Of a stretch of DNA of 35,453 bases, positions 7,067 through 14,481 are shown piece after piece (position 1 is the first letter of the stretch; each line of letters starts with the position of its first letter). Made by a program: the position numbers and the translations under genes. The notes under the pieces were generated by a model, which did no database searches, was not told the origin of the DNA, and was given only the letters and a program-made list of their open reading frames with translations. The stretch comes from Spirochaetales bacterium Spiro_12 (GTDB taxonomy: Bacteria > Spirochaetota > Spirochaetia > Treponematales > Rectinemataceae), in the NCBI GenBank assembly GCA_001603165.1, contig LVBN01000082.1, positions 1 to 35,453 of the forward strand, given 5' to 3'.

Positions 7067-7855
7067 CTAGCGGTTTACCTGTTCGAGAAAGGCCTTGGTG
7101 AAGACCTTGTCCGGCAACTTTTCCACGTTCTGTTCGGTCATGCTGATCTGGCTCTTCTCCCCCTTGTTGATCTCATCCACGATGAGGATCTGGGATGGCA
7201 GAAGCTTGTTCTCCAGGGACACGTACTTGGGATAGAGGGTGGTGCGCATGAGCCTGCCATTGACCGAGAAAGCTTCTTCCTTGAGAAGCATGGTCCTGTC
7301 CTTGCGGATATGAAGCTTCAGAAGTTCGTACGGCACTTCGTTATTCTTGGCCTTGAGCTCGAGTATCCAGACCGGGTATTGTCCCAGCTTACCTTCGGCT
7401 ATGCTTTGTATGCCGTAGTCGTCCTTGAGGGAGGAGGCGGTGAAATCGGCATTCTTGGCCTCGCTGTTCTGGAGGTTTTCCTTTATCGAAGAGTGGGAGA
7501 ACTTGCGGCTGGTGGGATCGTAAAACCAGACGTTATCGTCTTCGCGCAGGTAGCCCTGGCCTTTGTTCACTTCGGGCAGCATGACGAGGATGGTGAACTG
7601 CTTGCGCGAGTCCCGCCGGAATACCCGCACCTGGGATACGCTCTGCTTTTCGCCGGGTTTCTCCGAGACAATGGTGAAGAGGGCGCTGTAGTCCTTGCCG
7701 GGAAAATTGCCCAGATCGTCCAGTTCCTCGAGGATCTTTTCGGCTGCCTGGTTGCTTAAACCCTGGGCTCCCAGGCTCATGCCGAGACAGAGGATGAGGA
7801 CGGCCGCGACGGCCAGTGCGGGGGTTCGGCGCCGGGATATGTCGATCGTGTTCAT
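7067..7855 (-). CDS. LolA-like outer membrane lipoprotein-sorting protein
   Basis: A periplasmic protein with a signal peptide (basic start, hydrophobic core, SLGAQ) and a LolA/LolB-like half-barrel fold. Its features include DNVWFYDPTSRKFSHSS and the repeated pattern of amphipathic strands seen in the 'outer membrane lipoprotein-sorting protein' (LolA-like) family. It would carry lipoproteins or lipids across the periplasm from the adjacent ABC permeases. The ATG at 7855 (262 residues) has GGAG 5 nt upstream. The ATG at 7870 overlaps the stop of the upstream permease gene (ATGA) and is an alternative that would add 5 residues. It sits between the permease genes and the beta-barrel gene, which links all three. 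Confidence 0.8.
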   Translation of the reverse strand: MNTIDISRRRTPALAVAAVLILCLGMSLGAQGLSNQAAEKILEELDDLGNFPGKDYSALFTIVSEKPGEKQSVSQVRVFRRDSRKQFTILVMLPEVNKGQGYLREDDNVWFYDPTSRKFSHSSIKENLQNSEAKNADFTASSLKDDYGIQSIAEGKLGQYPVWILELKAKNNEVPYELLKLHIRKDRTMLLKEEAFSVNGRLMRTTLYPKYVSLENKLLPSQILIVDEINKGEKSQISMTEQNVEKLPDKVFTKAFLEQVNR

Positions 7856-7866
7856 GGATGCTCCTG

Positions 7867-9189
7867 TCATTTGGCTGTCCTAAGGGCGACGGCGGGTTCC
7901 ATCTTTGCCGCGGCCTTAGCCGGAAAGTATGCCGCCAGAAGGGTGAGTATGGCGATGATCACCACGTTGAAAACCGCTCGTAAGGGGGGGACGAAAAACG
8001 ACAGGTGGCCGTTTTTCATGATCATGAAGGCCGGGGTGTTCATTCCGAAGTCTATAAGGGAAAGCAGGGACATGGCGATAAGGGCGAGTACTATGCCACT
8101 CACCGCGCCGCCAATGGCCAGGAAGAGCGCTTCGTTGAGAAAGAGGGACTTGATTTCCTTGCGCTGGACCCCCAGGGCGCGCATGGTGCCGATTTCCTTG
8201 ATGCGTTCGTACATGACCATCCTGAAAGTGTTGTTGATACCTATCATCACAATGGCGAAGAGGACCAGAAGGATCACCAGGCTGGCTCCGTCCAGAGCCA
8301 CGACAATTTGCTTGGCCTGGGAGACGATATCGTCGATTGTATAAACGCTGTATCTACTCCCTTCCCAGTCTTCGGTCCGTTGGGCCCGCATCATGGCCTG
8401 GAAGGGCGTAGTGGCTGTGCCTTCTTCGCCGGCGGAACGTTCGAAGAGATGGATACCCATGCCCGCCATGGAGGTATAAAGCCTGGCGGCGAAAGGCTCG
8501 GCGGCTTTAAGGTCGCGCAGCATAAAGCCCAGGGCCATATATTCCCCGCTTTTGAGACCGATGGCCTCGTTGATGTAAGCCAGGTCCACGTAGGACATCG
8601 TGGAGCCTATGATGCTCGAATCGACGCTTATGGCCGCCAGGGTGAAGTCGGCGATATTGTTCTGTCCAGTAATGGTTTGGAAGCTGGCGGTGATCCTGTC
8701 TCCGGGTAGGACATTGAGCCGCGAGGCGATTTTCTCCGAGAGGATGATCGAATCGGGGCCGATGGTATCCCAGGAGCCCTGGCGAAGGACAACCCGTTCG
8801 CGCAGGAAGAGGTTGGTGGCCAGATCAAGGCCGGTGAGAGTCTGGCGTATGGTCTTGCCTTCGAAATAGAGGGAGGCCGAGACTTCGCTGGTTTTGGTGG
8901 CGAATTCGTAGTCCAGGCCGGAATCCCTCAGGGCCGAGAAGATGATGGAGTCGTCCCGGATCACCGAAAGTCGCTTGCCCGAGGCTGTTTTCTCCGCCCC
9001 CTGCACGAAGACGTGGCCCGCCATGAGGTAGGAGAAATTCTCCGATACGTTTTCGATAAAGGCGCCGGCGAATCCGTTGATCAGGGTCACGATCATGATT
9101 CCGAAGGCGATGGCTCCTCCCAGGAGGAAGCTGCGCTTTTTTTGACGCGAAAGGTTTCTGAGGGCTATACGGGGTATGATGAATTTCAT
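7867..9189 (-). CDS. FtsX/LolE-type ABC transporter permease (second)
   Basis: A 440-residue inner-membrane permease of the MacB/LolCE type. It has one N-terminal membrane helix (about 22-45) after the motif IALRNLSRQKKRSF, a large periplasmic domain (about 50-300), then three C-terminal helices with the FtsX coupling segment MYERIKEIGTMRALG. This group mechanically extracts lipoproteins or lipids from the outer leaflet of the inner membrane; it is not a channel. The start has a GGAG ribosome site. It lies 10 bp after the first permease and abuts the LolA-like gene, so it is likely the LolE-like half of a heterodimer. Its substrate is not determined by sequence. Confidence 0.9.
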   Translation of the reverse strand: MKFIIPRIALRNLSRQKKRSFLLGGAIAFGIMIVTLINGFAGAFIENVSENFSYLMAGHVFVQGAEKTASGKRLSVIRDDSIIFSALRDSGLDYEFATKTSEVSASLYFEGKTIRQTLTGLDLATNLFLRERVVLRQGSWDTIGPDSIILSEKIASRLNVLPGDRITASFQTITGQNNIADFTLAAISVDSSIIGSTMSYVDLAYINEAIGLKSGEYMALGFMLRDLKAAEPFAARLYTSMAGMGIHLFERSAGEEGTATTPFQAMMRAQRTEDWEGSRYSVYTIDDIVSQAKQIVVALDGASLVILLVLFAIVMIGINNTFRMVMYERIKEIGTMRALGVQRKEIKSLFLNEALFLAIGGAVSGIVLALIAMSLLSLIDFGMNTPAFMIMKNGHLSFFVPPLRAVFNVVIIAILTLLAAYFPAKAAAKMEPAVALRTAK

Positions 9190-9199
9190 TGCGTCGCTC

Positions 9200-10741
9200 C
9201 TATTCCTGCTGCATGGCCCTGACGGGTTGGATTCTCAGGGCGACCGAAACGGGGTACAGATGGGCAAGGTAGCCTACCAGCAGCATGGCAAGCAGGGCGC
9301 TCAGGAAATTTACGGGGGTCACAAAAGGCGAGAGGTACGTACCCCCGAAAAGGACTTCCAGGAAGGGATTGCCCGCCTTGATGCGCAGGGCTCGGAGTAC
9401 CAGGGTTACGACGGTGCCCAGCCCGGCGCCCAGGAGGGAGAATGTCCCCGCGAGCACCAGGGCCTCGGCGGCGAAAAGACGGCGTATGAAGCTCCGCCCG
9501 GCGCCTATGGCCCTCATGGTGCCTATCTCGCCGGTCCGCTCGATCACCGATATGACGAAGGTATTCATGATTATGATGACGGCGACGATGGAGAGGATGA
9601 CGATGGCGACGGTGAACACGATGCGGATGACATCCACCGATTGGCCATAGGGGCCCGCGGCGGCCAGCCAGTCGCCCGCCCTGGCGGCGATTCCCTGCTC
9701 GGCGAAGCTTTTGTTGAGGGATGCGATGAAGGGGGCGACGGCTGCCTCGTTCACTGTGCGGACAACGATGAACTGCCAGGCTCCGGTATCCGCGGTGTTG
9801 GCCAATTCCCGGGCCCTGGTGTCGGACAGCTGGGTCTGGAGGGCCTTTTCGTCGAATCCTCCCTGTGCTGGGGCCGCATCGAAAAGCTCTTCGCCGAAGA
9901 GTGAGTCGAAATCGTCGGTGGCGAGCATGGCGGTCTGGGATTCTTCGAGGCTGATGTCCTCGTTGGCGCCCACGGTCATGCCGGCCATGACCCTGAGGGT
10001 GTCGATGTCGATAAAAGCCATCTGCTCCGGGGTAGTCGTATCGCCTTTTTGCTTATAGGTGCCTACGATGGGGATTTCCCTGAGCTTCATGCCGCCCGAG
10101 GAGAAGCCCTGAACGACCAGTTTGTCCCCGACCCTAAGCTCGCGCTTCATCCAGTCGGATAGCTTCGCCAGCTGGGATTCGTTGATCACCAAGCCCGTCT
10201 GGCCCGGCTTGAGAGCCTCGCCGGAGCTGATCTCCGTGGAATCGAAGACGGTCCAATAATCCCGCGGGTCTATGCCGAAGAAAAAGAGGAAGCGGGCCAT
10301 GGCTGTTTCATTGGACAGTTCCCCATCCTTCGTTTCATCCTCGAGGCTCTCGGTCCCGGAGGAGGAGAGGGATCCTGAACCTTCGTCACGCATGGCGATG
10401 CCGAAACCCGTGGCAAGGCTGGTGACGCTTTTGACCTGAGGCGAAGCCTTTATCTGTGCCATGACGGTATCGAACTGGGGAATGGTGGGCGTGGCGGCAA
10501 GGCCCCCCACCGAAGTGACGCCGAAGAGCGAGACATCCCCTTCTTGGGATATGCCGGATATGAAAACGTTGCCGGTGTAGTTTTCTATGAAGGATTTTCG
10601 AATTCCCTGGCGGGACGCGTCGATAAAGCCATTGCCCACCACCAGGATCATCGAACCCAATGCGAGAAGAATGCCAATGATAAGGCTTTTCGAACGGTGT
10701 TCGAAGAGATTGCGAAAGGCTATGCGTAAGATCGCTGCCAT
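9200..10741 (-). CDS. FtsX/LolC-type ABC transporter permease (first)
   Basis: A 513-residue permease with the same plan as the next gene: the N-terminal motif RIAFRNLFEHRSKS and one helix, a large periplasmic domain, and three C-terminal helices around the coupling motif IERTGEIGTMRAIGAG. It is longer than usual because of two acidic, low-complexity insertions in the periplasmic part: one near residues 119-145 (Ser/Glu-rich) and one near 262-300 that contains DDFDSLFGEELFD (276-288). That motif closely resembles one in the outer-membrane barrel of the same operon. The AAGGAG ribosome site and a 3-bp gap after the ATPase gene indicate tight coupling. It is inferred to be the LolC-like partner. 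Confidence 0.9.
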   Translation of the reverse strand: MAAILRIAFRNLFEHRSKSLIIGILLALGSMILVVGNGFIDASRQGIRKSFIENYTGNVFISGISQEGDVSLFGVTSVGGLAATPTIPQFDTVMAQIKASPQVKSVTSLATGFGIAMRDEGSGSLSSSGTESLEDETKDGELSNETAMARFLFFFGIDPRDYWTVFDSTEISSGEALKPGQTGLVINESQLAKLSDWMKRELRVGDKLVVQGFSSGGMKLREIPIVGTYKQKGDTTTPEQMAFIDIDTLRVMAGMTVGANEDISLEESQTAMLATDDFDSLFGEELFDAAPAQGGFDEKALQTQLSDTRARELANTADTGAWQFIVVRTVNEAAVAPFIASLNKSFAEQGIAARAGDWLAAAGPYGQSVDVIRIVFTVAIVILSIVAVIIIMNTFVISVIERTGEIGTMRAIGAGRSFIRRLFAAEALVLAGTFSLLGAGLGTVVTLVLRALRIKAGNPFLEVLFGGTYLSPFVTPVNFLSALLAMLLVGYLAHLYPVSVALRIQPVRAMQQE

Positions 10742-10744
10742 AGC

Positions 10745-11467
10745 CTACTCCTTGACCTGATCCATCGAATCCGCTCCGTTGAGCCTTCTGTTCTCAACGA
10801 TAAGGCCATCCTTGAGCCTGATGATATGGTCGGCCACATCCACGATCTTGGCGTCGTGGGTGGAAAATATGAATGTGGTATTAAGTTCCCGGTTGATTTT
10901 CTTCATCAATTCTATGATCTGTTCTCCGGTGCTTGAATCCAAATTGGCGGTGGGTTCGTCGGCCAGGACGATACCCGGCTTGGTGACAAGGGCCCTGGCG
11001 ATCGCCACGCGCTGGCGCTGACCGCCCGAAAGTTCGTTGGGTTTGTGGGTTTTCCAATCGCCCAGCCCTACTTCGGCGATGAGCCAGTCGATCCATTCTT
11101 TTTTCTCGGCCTGCGAAACCTTGGTCCTGCCCAAAAGGAGGGGGAATTCGATATTCTCCCATACATTGAGCACGGGTATTAGGTTGAAGCTCTGAAAAAT
11201 GAAGCCCAGAACCTCGTGGCGGAGCCGCGTGAGTTCCTTGTCGGAGAGCCCGGAGGTGGGTCTGTCCTCGATCAGGACTTCGCCGGCACTGGGTTTGTCG
11301 ATGAGGCCGATCATGTTGAGTATGGTGGACTTGCCCGAGCCGGAGGGGCCGGCGATGGAGATGAAATCGCCCTTTTCGATGGAAAAACTAACGCCTTTTA
11401 CCGCGTGGACTTCGACTTTACCCAGGGGGTAGGTTTTTTTTACATCCCGTACTTCGATGATGGACAT
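10745..11467 (-). CDS. LolD/MacB-type ABC transporter ATP-binding protein
   Basis: A 240-residue cytosolic ATPase that powers the two downstream permeases. It shows Walker A GPSGSGKST (40-48), the ABC signature LSGGQ (146-150), Walker B IVLADE (166-171) and the typical LolD/MacB stretch DEPTANLDSSTGEQI, followed by the switch His in FSTHD. Length and the N-terminal pattern (VKKTYPLGKVEVHAVKGVS) match the MacB/LolD branch. It is the first gene of the operon, with an AAGGAG ribosome site. The 330-bp region upstream carries its likely promoter. Confidence 0.95.
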   Translation of the reverse strand: MSIIEVRDVKKTYPLGKVEVHAVKGVSFSIEKGDFISIAGPSGSGKSTILNMIGLIDKPSAGEVLIEDRPTSGLSDKELTRLRHEVLGFIFQSFNLIPVLNVWENIEFPLLLGRTKVSQAEKKEWIDWLIAEVGLGDWKTHKPNELSGGQRQRVAIARALVTKPGIVLADEPTANLDSSTGEQIIELMKKINRELNTTFIFSTHDAKIVDVADHIIRLKDGLIVENRRLNGADSMDQVKE

Positions 11468-11575
11468 GGTTTCTCCTTAAGCCTTGTTCCCTTTGGCTTT
11501 TGTTCCGGGCCTTATGCAAGCGCCCTACTGTGCCCGTGCGGCTTTGAGCCTGTTTGGGGACTGCGTTCGGATATA

Positions 11576-11605
11576 AAAATAGCTATGAATTGATCTTTTA
11601 AGCAA
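11576..11605 (-). promoter_or_regulatory. Possible promoter of the Lol-like operon
   Basis: The minus strand reads TTGCTT (11605-11600), an 18-bp spacer and TATTTT (11581-11576), inside the only AT-rich part of the 11468-11797 gap. The rest of this gap holds a GC-rich inverted repeat nearer to the aminotransferase gene and no credible coding frame. This is a weak promoter match. Confidence 0.35.
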
Positions 11606-11676
11606 CCAAATTGGAGGAAAATGTGAAAAAGACGCAAAGTCCGGCAAGGGCCGCGGATTGTGCCATGTGACGACGC

Positions 11677-11736
11677 GGGCCGCGGGCCCTGCGGCGGGCT
11701 TATGGAGGGCCGGAGTTCCATGTAGGCCCGCGGCCC
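11677..11736. repeat. GC-rich 12-bp inverted repeat with nested stem
   Basis: gggccgcgggcc (11677-11688) pairs perfectly with ggcccgcggccc (11725-11736). Within the 36-nt interval a smaller pair forms on the minus strand (ATGGA with TCCAT). No T-run follows on either strand. It lies after the aminotransferase gene and upstream of the Lol-like operon promoter, so it could stabilise or end the aminotransferase transcript. Confidence 0.5.
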
Positions 11737-11797
11737 TGAAACTGCCGGGCCCAGCCTGTATCCCGCATCCCGCAAGCCCGGGGCGATTCGGCGCAGC

Positions 11798-13027
11798 TTA
11801 TTCCAGGGCTTCCCCGATAACCAGCGCAAGGCGCCTGATCCCTTCCTCGATCTGCTCGAGGGAGGAGTAGGAGAAGTTGATCCTCATGGAATTGTGTTCG
11901 GGATTGTCGAAATAGAAGGCCGAACCGGAGACGTAGGCTACCTTCTTTTCGATTGCCTTGTAGAGGAGCTCGTCGGCGTTTATGGCGGCGGGCAGGGAGA
12001 GCCAGAGAAAGAGGCCCCCTTCGGGCTTGGTCCATGAAAGGTCGCCCCGGGCGGGCATGTGACGCTCCAGCTGTTCGAGCATGTAACCCCGCTTTTTTTG
12101 GTACAGAGCTCGGGTTTTGCCCACCACTTCCTCCAGTTTTCCCGCCGCCATGTATTCGGCCAGCCAGAGCTGGGTGAAGGGGCTGGTGCAGAGATCCATG
12201 GCCTGCTTTGCCGTGACGAACTTATCGATGATATCAGGCCTGGCCAGCAACCAGCCGATGCGGGTGCCGGGGGCGAGGATCTTGGAGAATGTTTTGAGGT
12301 TAATGACGTTGCCCTGGGCTGCGCCTTCGGAATCCAGCTGATAGATGGAAGGGACGCTCTCGCCCATGAAGCGGATTTCCCGATACGGCGAATCCTCCAC
12401 GAGGATGAGACCCTCCCTGTAAGAGAATTCCAGCAGAGCCTTGCGCTTTTCCAGGCTCCAGCAAATGCCTGTGGGATTCTGGAAGTCCGGGATCACGTAG
12501 ATGTACTTGATTCTGGCTCCGCCGGCCTTGGCCTCCGCGTAGCGGCGCTCCAGTTCGACCATGTCGAAGCCGTCTTTTTCGGGTCCGAAGGGTATGCCTA
12601 GGATTTTCCCCCGGTAAGACTGGATAGCCTGAATAGCGCCGATATAGGTAGGCCTGCCGGCGATAACCCAGTCGCCGGGGTCGAGAAAGAGCTTAGGCAG
12701 CATATCCAGGGCTTGCTGGCTGGCCGAGGTGATGAGGAGGTTTTCCGGCTTGGCTTTTACCCCGTGGCTCGCTTCATAGCGCAGAAGGGCTTCCCTCAGG
12801 GCTATATCTCCCTCGGTGGTGCCGTACTGGAGCGCCTTGGCGGCGTGCTTGGCGAAGACACGCTCGGAGGCGGCGCGCAACTCTTCCACAGGGAAGGTCT
12901 CGGGGGCGGGCAGGCCGCCGCCGAAGGAAATGATATCCGGGCGCTGGGTGAGTTTGAGGATTTCCCGGATCTGGGATTTTTTCATGTTCTCCGTGTTAGC
13001 CGAGTATTTGGGTGTGATCGCTGCCAT
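11798..13027 (-). CDS. PLP-dependent aminotransferase (class I/II, LysN/MocR-type domain)
   Basis: Fold-type I aminotransferase of 409 residues, acting in the cytosol on amino acids such as 2-aminoadipate, aromatic or branched-chain substrates. It has the N-terminal signature DIISFGGGLPAPETFP (31-46), YGTTEGDIALREAL, SASQQALDML, FQNPTG (182-187), the PLP-ring Asp in EDSPYRE (211-217) and the Schiff-base Lys in TFSKILAPGTRIGW (K249). The lack of an N-terminal winged-helix domain separates it from MocR regulators. The ribosome site GGGAGG lies 6 nt before the ATG. It stands alone with its own promoter. Given the aromatic block further right it could transaminate phenylpyruvate, but that is only a possibility. 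Confidence 0.9.
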   Translation of the reverse strand: MAAITPKYSANTENMKKSQIREILKLTQRPDIISFGGGLPAPETFPVEELRAASERVFAKHAAKALQYGTTEGDIALREALLRYEASHGVKAKPENLLITSASQQALDMLPKLFLDPGDWVIAGRPTYIGAIQAIQSYRGKILGIPFGPEKDGFDMVELERRYAEAKAGGARIKYIYVIPDFQNPTGICWSLEKRKALLEFSYREGLILVEDSPYREIRFMGESVPSIYQLDSEGAAQGNVINLKTFSKILAPGTRIGWLLARPDIIDKFVTAKQAMDLCTSPFTQLWLAEYMAAGKLEEVVGKTRALYQKKRGYMLEQLERHMPARGDLSWTKPEGGLFLWLSLPAAINADELLYKAIEKKVAYVSGSAFYFDNPEHNSMRINFSYSSLEQIEEGIRRLALVIGEALE

Positions 13028-13071
13028 CGCTGCCTCCCGGGCGCTGTGATCGATTTGTCGTGGATAGGTTC

Positions 13072-13103
13072 ATTATAATACTCTAGCCTCGGTCCGCGGT
13101 AAA
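13072..13103 (-). promoter_or_regulatory. Promoter of the aminotransferase gene
   Basis: The minus strand has TTTACC (13103-13098), a 17-bp spacer and TATTAT (13080-13075), overlapping a perfect TATAAT (13077-13072). It faces away from the ychF promoter in the divergent region. Confidence 0.6.
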
Positions 13104-13128
13104 GTGGACGACAGCCCGCCGTGCCGCA

Positions 13129-13157
13129 TTGCGCAGTACCGTCGCTTTAGGGATAAT
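13129..13157 (+). promoter_or_regulatory. Promoter of ychF
   Basis: TTGCGC (13129-13134), a 17-bp spacer and GATAAT (13152-13157). The predicted start near 13164 leaves a leader of about 70 nt before the ATG at 13236. Confidence 0.55.
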
Positions 13158-13235
13158 GAATGCAGGAATTCGAATACCGGCGGGTGTCCGAAAAGGATTG
13201 GACGATCAGAAAAATCGGCGCGAAAGGATATATCC

Positions 13236-14336
13236 ATGGCTTTGAACTGCGGCATCGTCGGCTTGCCCACCGTGGGCAAGACCACTATTTTCACCGCCCT
13301 CACCAGGGTCAAGGCTGAGGTTTCCAATTATTCCTCGGCCAAGAATCCCAACCTGGGCATTATCGCCGTGCCCGATGCGCGGCTGGACAGGCTTACCGAG
13401 ATGTTTAAGCCCAAGCGGAAAGTCCCGGCTACGATCCAGTTCACCGACATCGCAGGCCTGGCCTCGGCGGCTTCGAAAAAAGAGGGAGCCACCAATCAGT
13501 TTCTATCCCATATTCGGGACGCGGCGGTGCTCATACACGTGCTCCGCTGCTTCGACGATCCCGATGTCCCCCATGTATCCAATACGATCAGCCCCGTGGA
13601 CGATCTGGAGATGCTGCACCTGGAACTGGCCTTGGCGGATCTGGAGACGGTGGACAAGAGGGCGGAAAAGCTGGCCAAGGAGCTGAAGGACCCACAACGC
13701 AAGAAGGAAGCCGAGCAGGAGCTGGCCGCCTACGCCAAGATCAGGCCAGCGCTCCAGGATGGCAAGCCCGCTCGCTCCGTCCAGCTGGAAAAGGATGAGG
13801 CCGAGGCGGTCAAGCGCTCCTTTCTCATCACCATGAAGCGGGAGATCTATGTCTGCAACACCGACGAGGCGGGGGTTTCCCAGGGCAACGCCTATATCGA
13901 TGCGGTGAAGGCCAAAGCCGCCGAGGAAGGCACCGAGGCGGTGGTGATCTGCGGCAAGTTCGAGGCCGAGCTGGGCGACCTGGAGACCGAAGAGGAAAAA
14001 CAGGAATTTTTGGCCGAGCTGGGCTTGAAGGAATCGGGACTTTCCAATCTCATAAACGCGGCGTACAGGCTTTTGGGCCTGCGTACCTTCTTCACCGCCG
14101 GCGAAGACGAGTGCCGGGCCTGGACCATACGGGTGGGGGACAAGGCGCCCCAGGCTGCCGGGGTTATACATACCGATTTCGAGCGGGGCTTTATCAAGGC
14201 GGAGGTCTATCGTTTCGAGGACCTGGCCGCCCTGGGCTCGGAGCATGCGGTACGGGTGGCGGGCAAGCTGCGGCAGGAAGGCAGGGAATACGTGGTCCAG
14301 GACGGGGACGTGATTTTCTTCAAATTCAACGTCTGA
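13236..14336 (+). CDS. ychF: Ribosome-binding ATPase YchF/Obg-like
   Basis: Universal Obg-family P-loop NTPase that prefers ATP and binds ribosomes, with roles in translation fidelity and stress. The 366 residues match the family length. Visible are the P-loop GLPTVGKTT (9-17), the G3-like DIAG (71-74) within DIAGLASAASKKEGATNQFL, the altered G4 motif (NTDE in YVCNTDEAG) typical of YchF, and a C-terminal TGS domain (AWTIRVGDKAPQAAG to the end VQDGDVIFFKFNV). The P-loop has T in place of the usual N and T in place of S (GLPNVGKS is common), both conservative. The ATG at 13236 has an AAAGGA site; an upstream in-frame ATG at 13104 would add 44 residues unlike the family. Confidence 0.95.
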   Translation: MALNCGIVGLPTVGKTTIFTALTRVKAEVSNYSSAKNPNLGIIAVPDARLDRLTEMFKPKRKVPATIQFTDIAGLASAASKKEGATNQFLSHIRDAAVLIHVLRCFDDPDVPHVSNTISPVDDLEMLHLELALADLETVDKRAEKLAKELKDPQRKKEAEQELAAYAKIRPALQDGKPARSVQLEKDEAEAVKRSFLITMKREIYVCNTDEAGVSQGNAYIDAVKAKAAEEGTEAVVICGKFEAELGDLETEEEKQEFLAELGLKESGLSNLINAAYRLLGLRTFFTAGEDECRAWTIRVGDKAPQAAGVIHTDFERGFIKAEVYRFEDLAALGSEHAVRVAGKLRQEGREYVVQDGDVIFFKFNV

Positions 14337-14367
14337 ACCCCGGCAAGCTCCGTCGCCCCGGGTTCAG
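14333..14367 (+). terminator. Hairpin overlapping the ychF stop codon
   Basis: ctgaaccc (14333-14340) pairs with gggttcag (14360-14367); the stem includes the ychF TGA. There is no T-run after it, so intrinsic termination is uncertain; it may mark a processed 3' end. Confidence 0.35.
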
Positions 14368-14442
14368 GGGGCGCCTCGGCGGCATATACCGTATCGCGGG
14401 TCTACAGATGGGTGTTTTACCTATACAAATGTATGGCGCCTC

Positions 14443-14471
14443 TTGCCACTCGATCCCTAACTGCGTATCCT
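14443..14471 (+). promoter_or_regulatory. uvrA promoter, predicted leaderless
   Basis: TTGCCA (14443-14448), a 17-bp spacer and TATCCT (14466-14471) end 10 nt before the uvrA ATG, so transcription would start within about 4 nt of the start codon. A 12-bp dyad ATACA-aa-TGTAT (14423-14434) lies just upstream of the -35 and could be a regulator site. No Shine-Dalgarno precedes the gene. Confidence 0.5.
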
Positions 14472-14481
14472 TAGCACTTGT

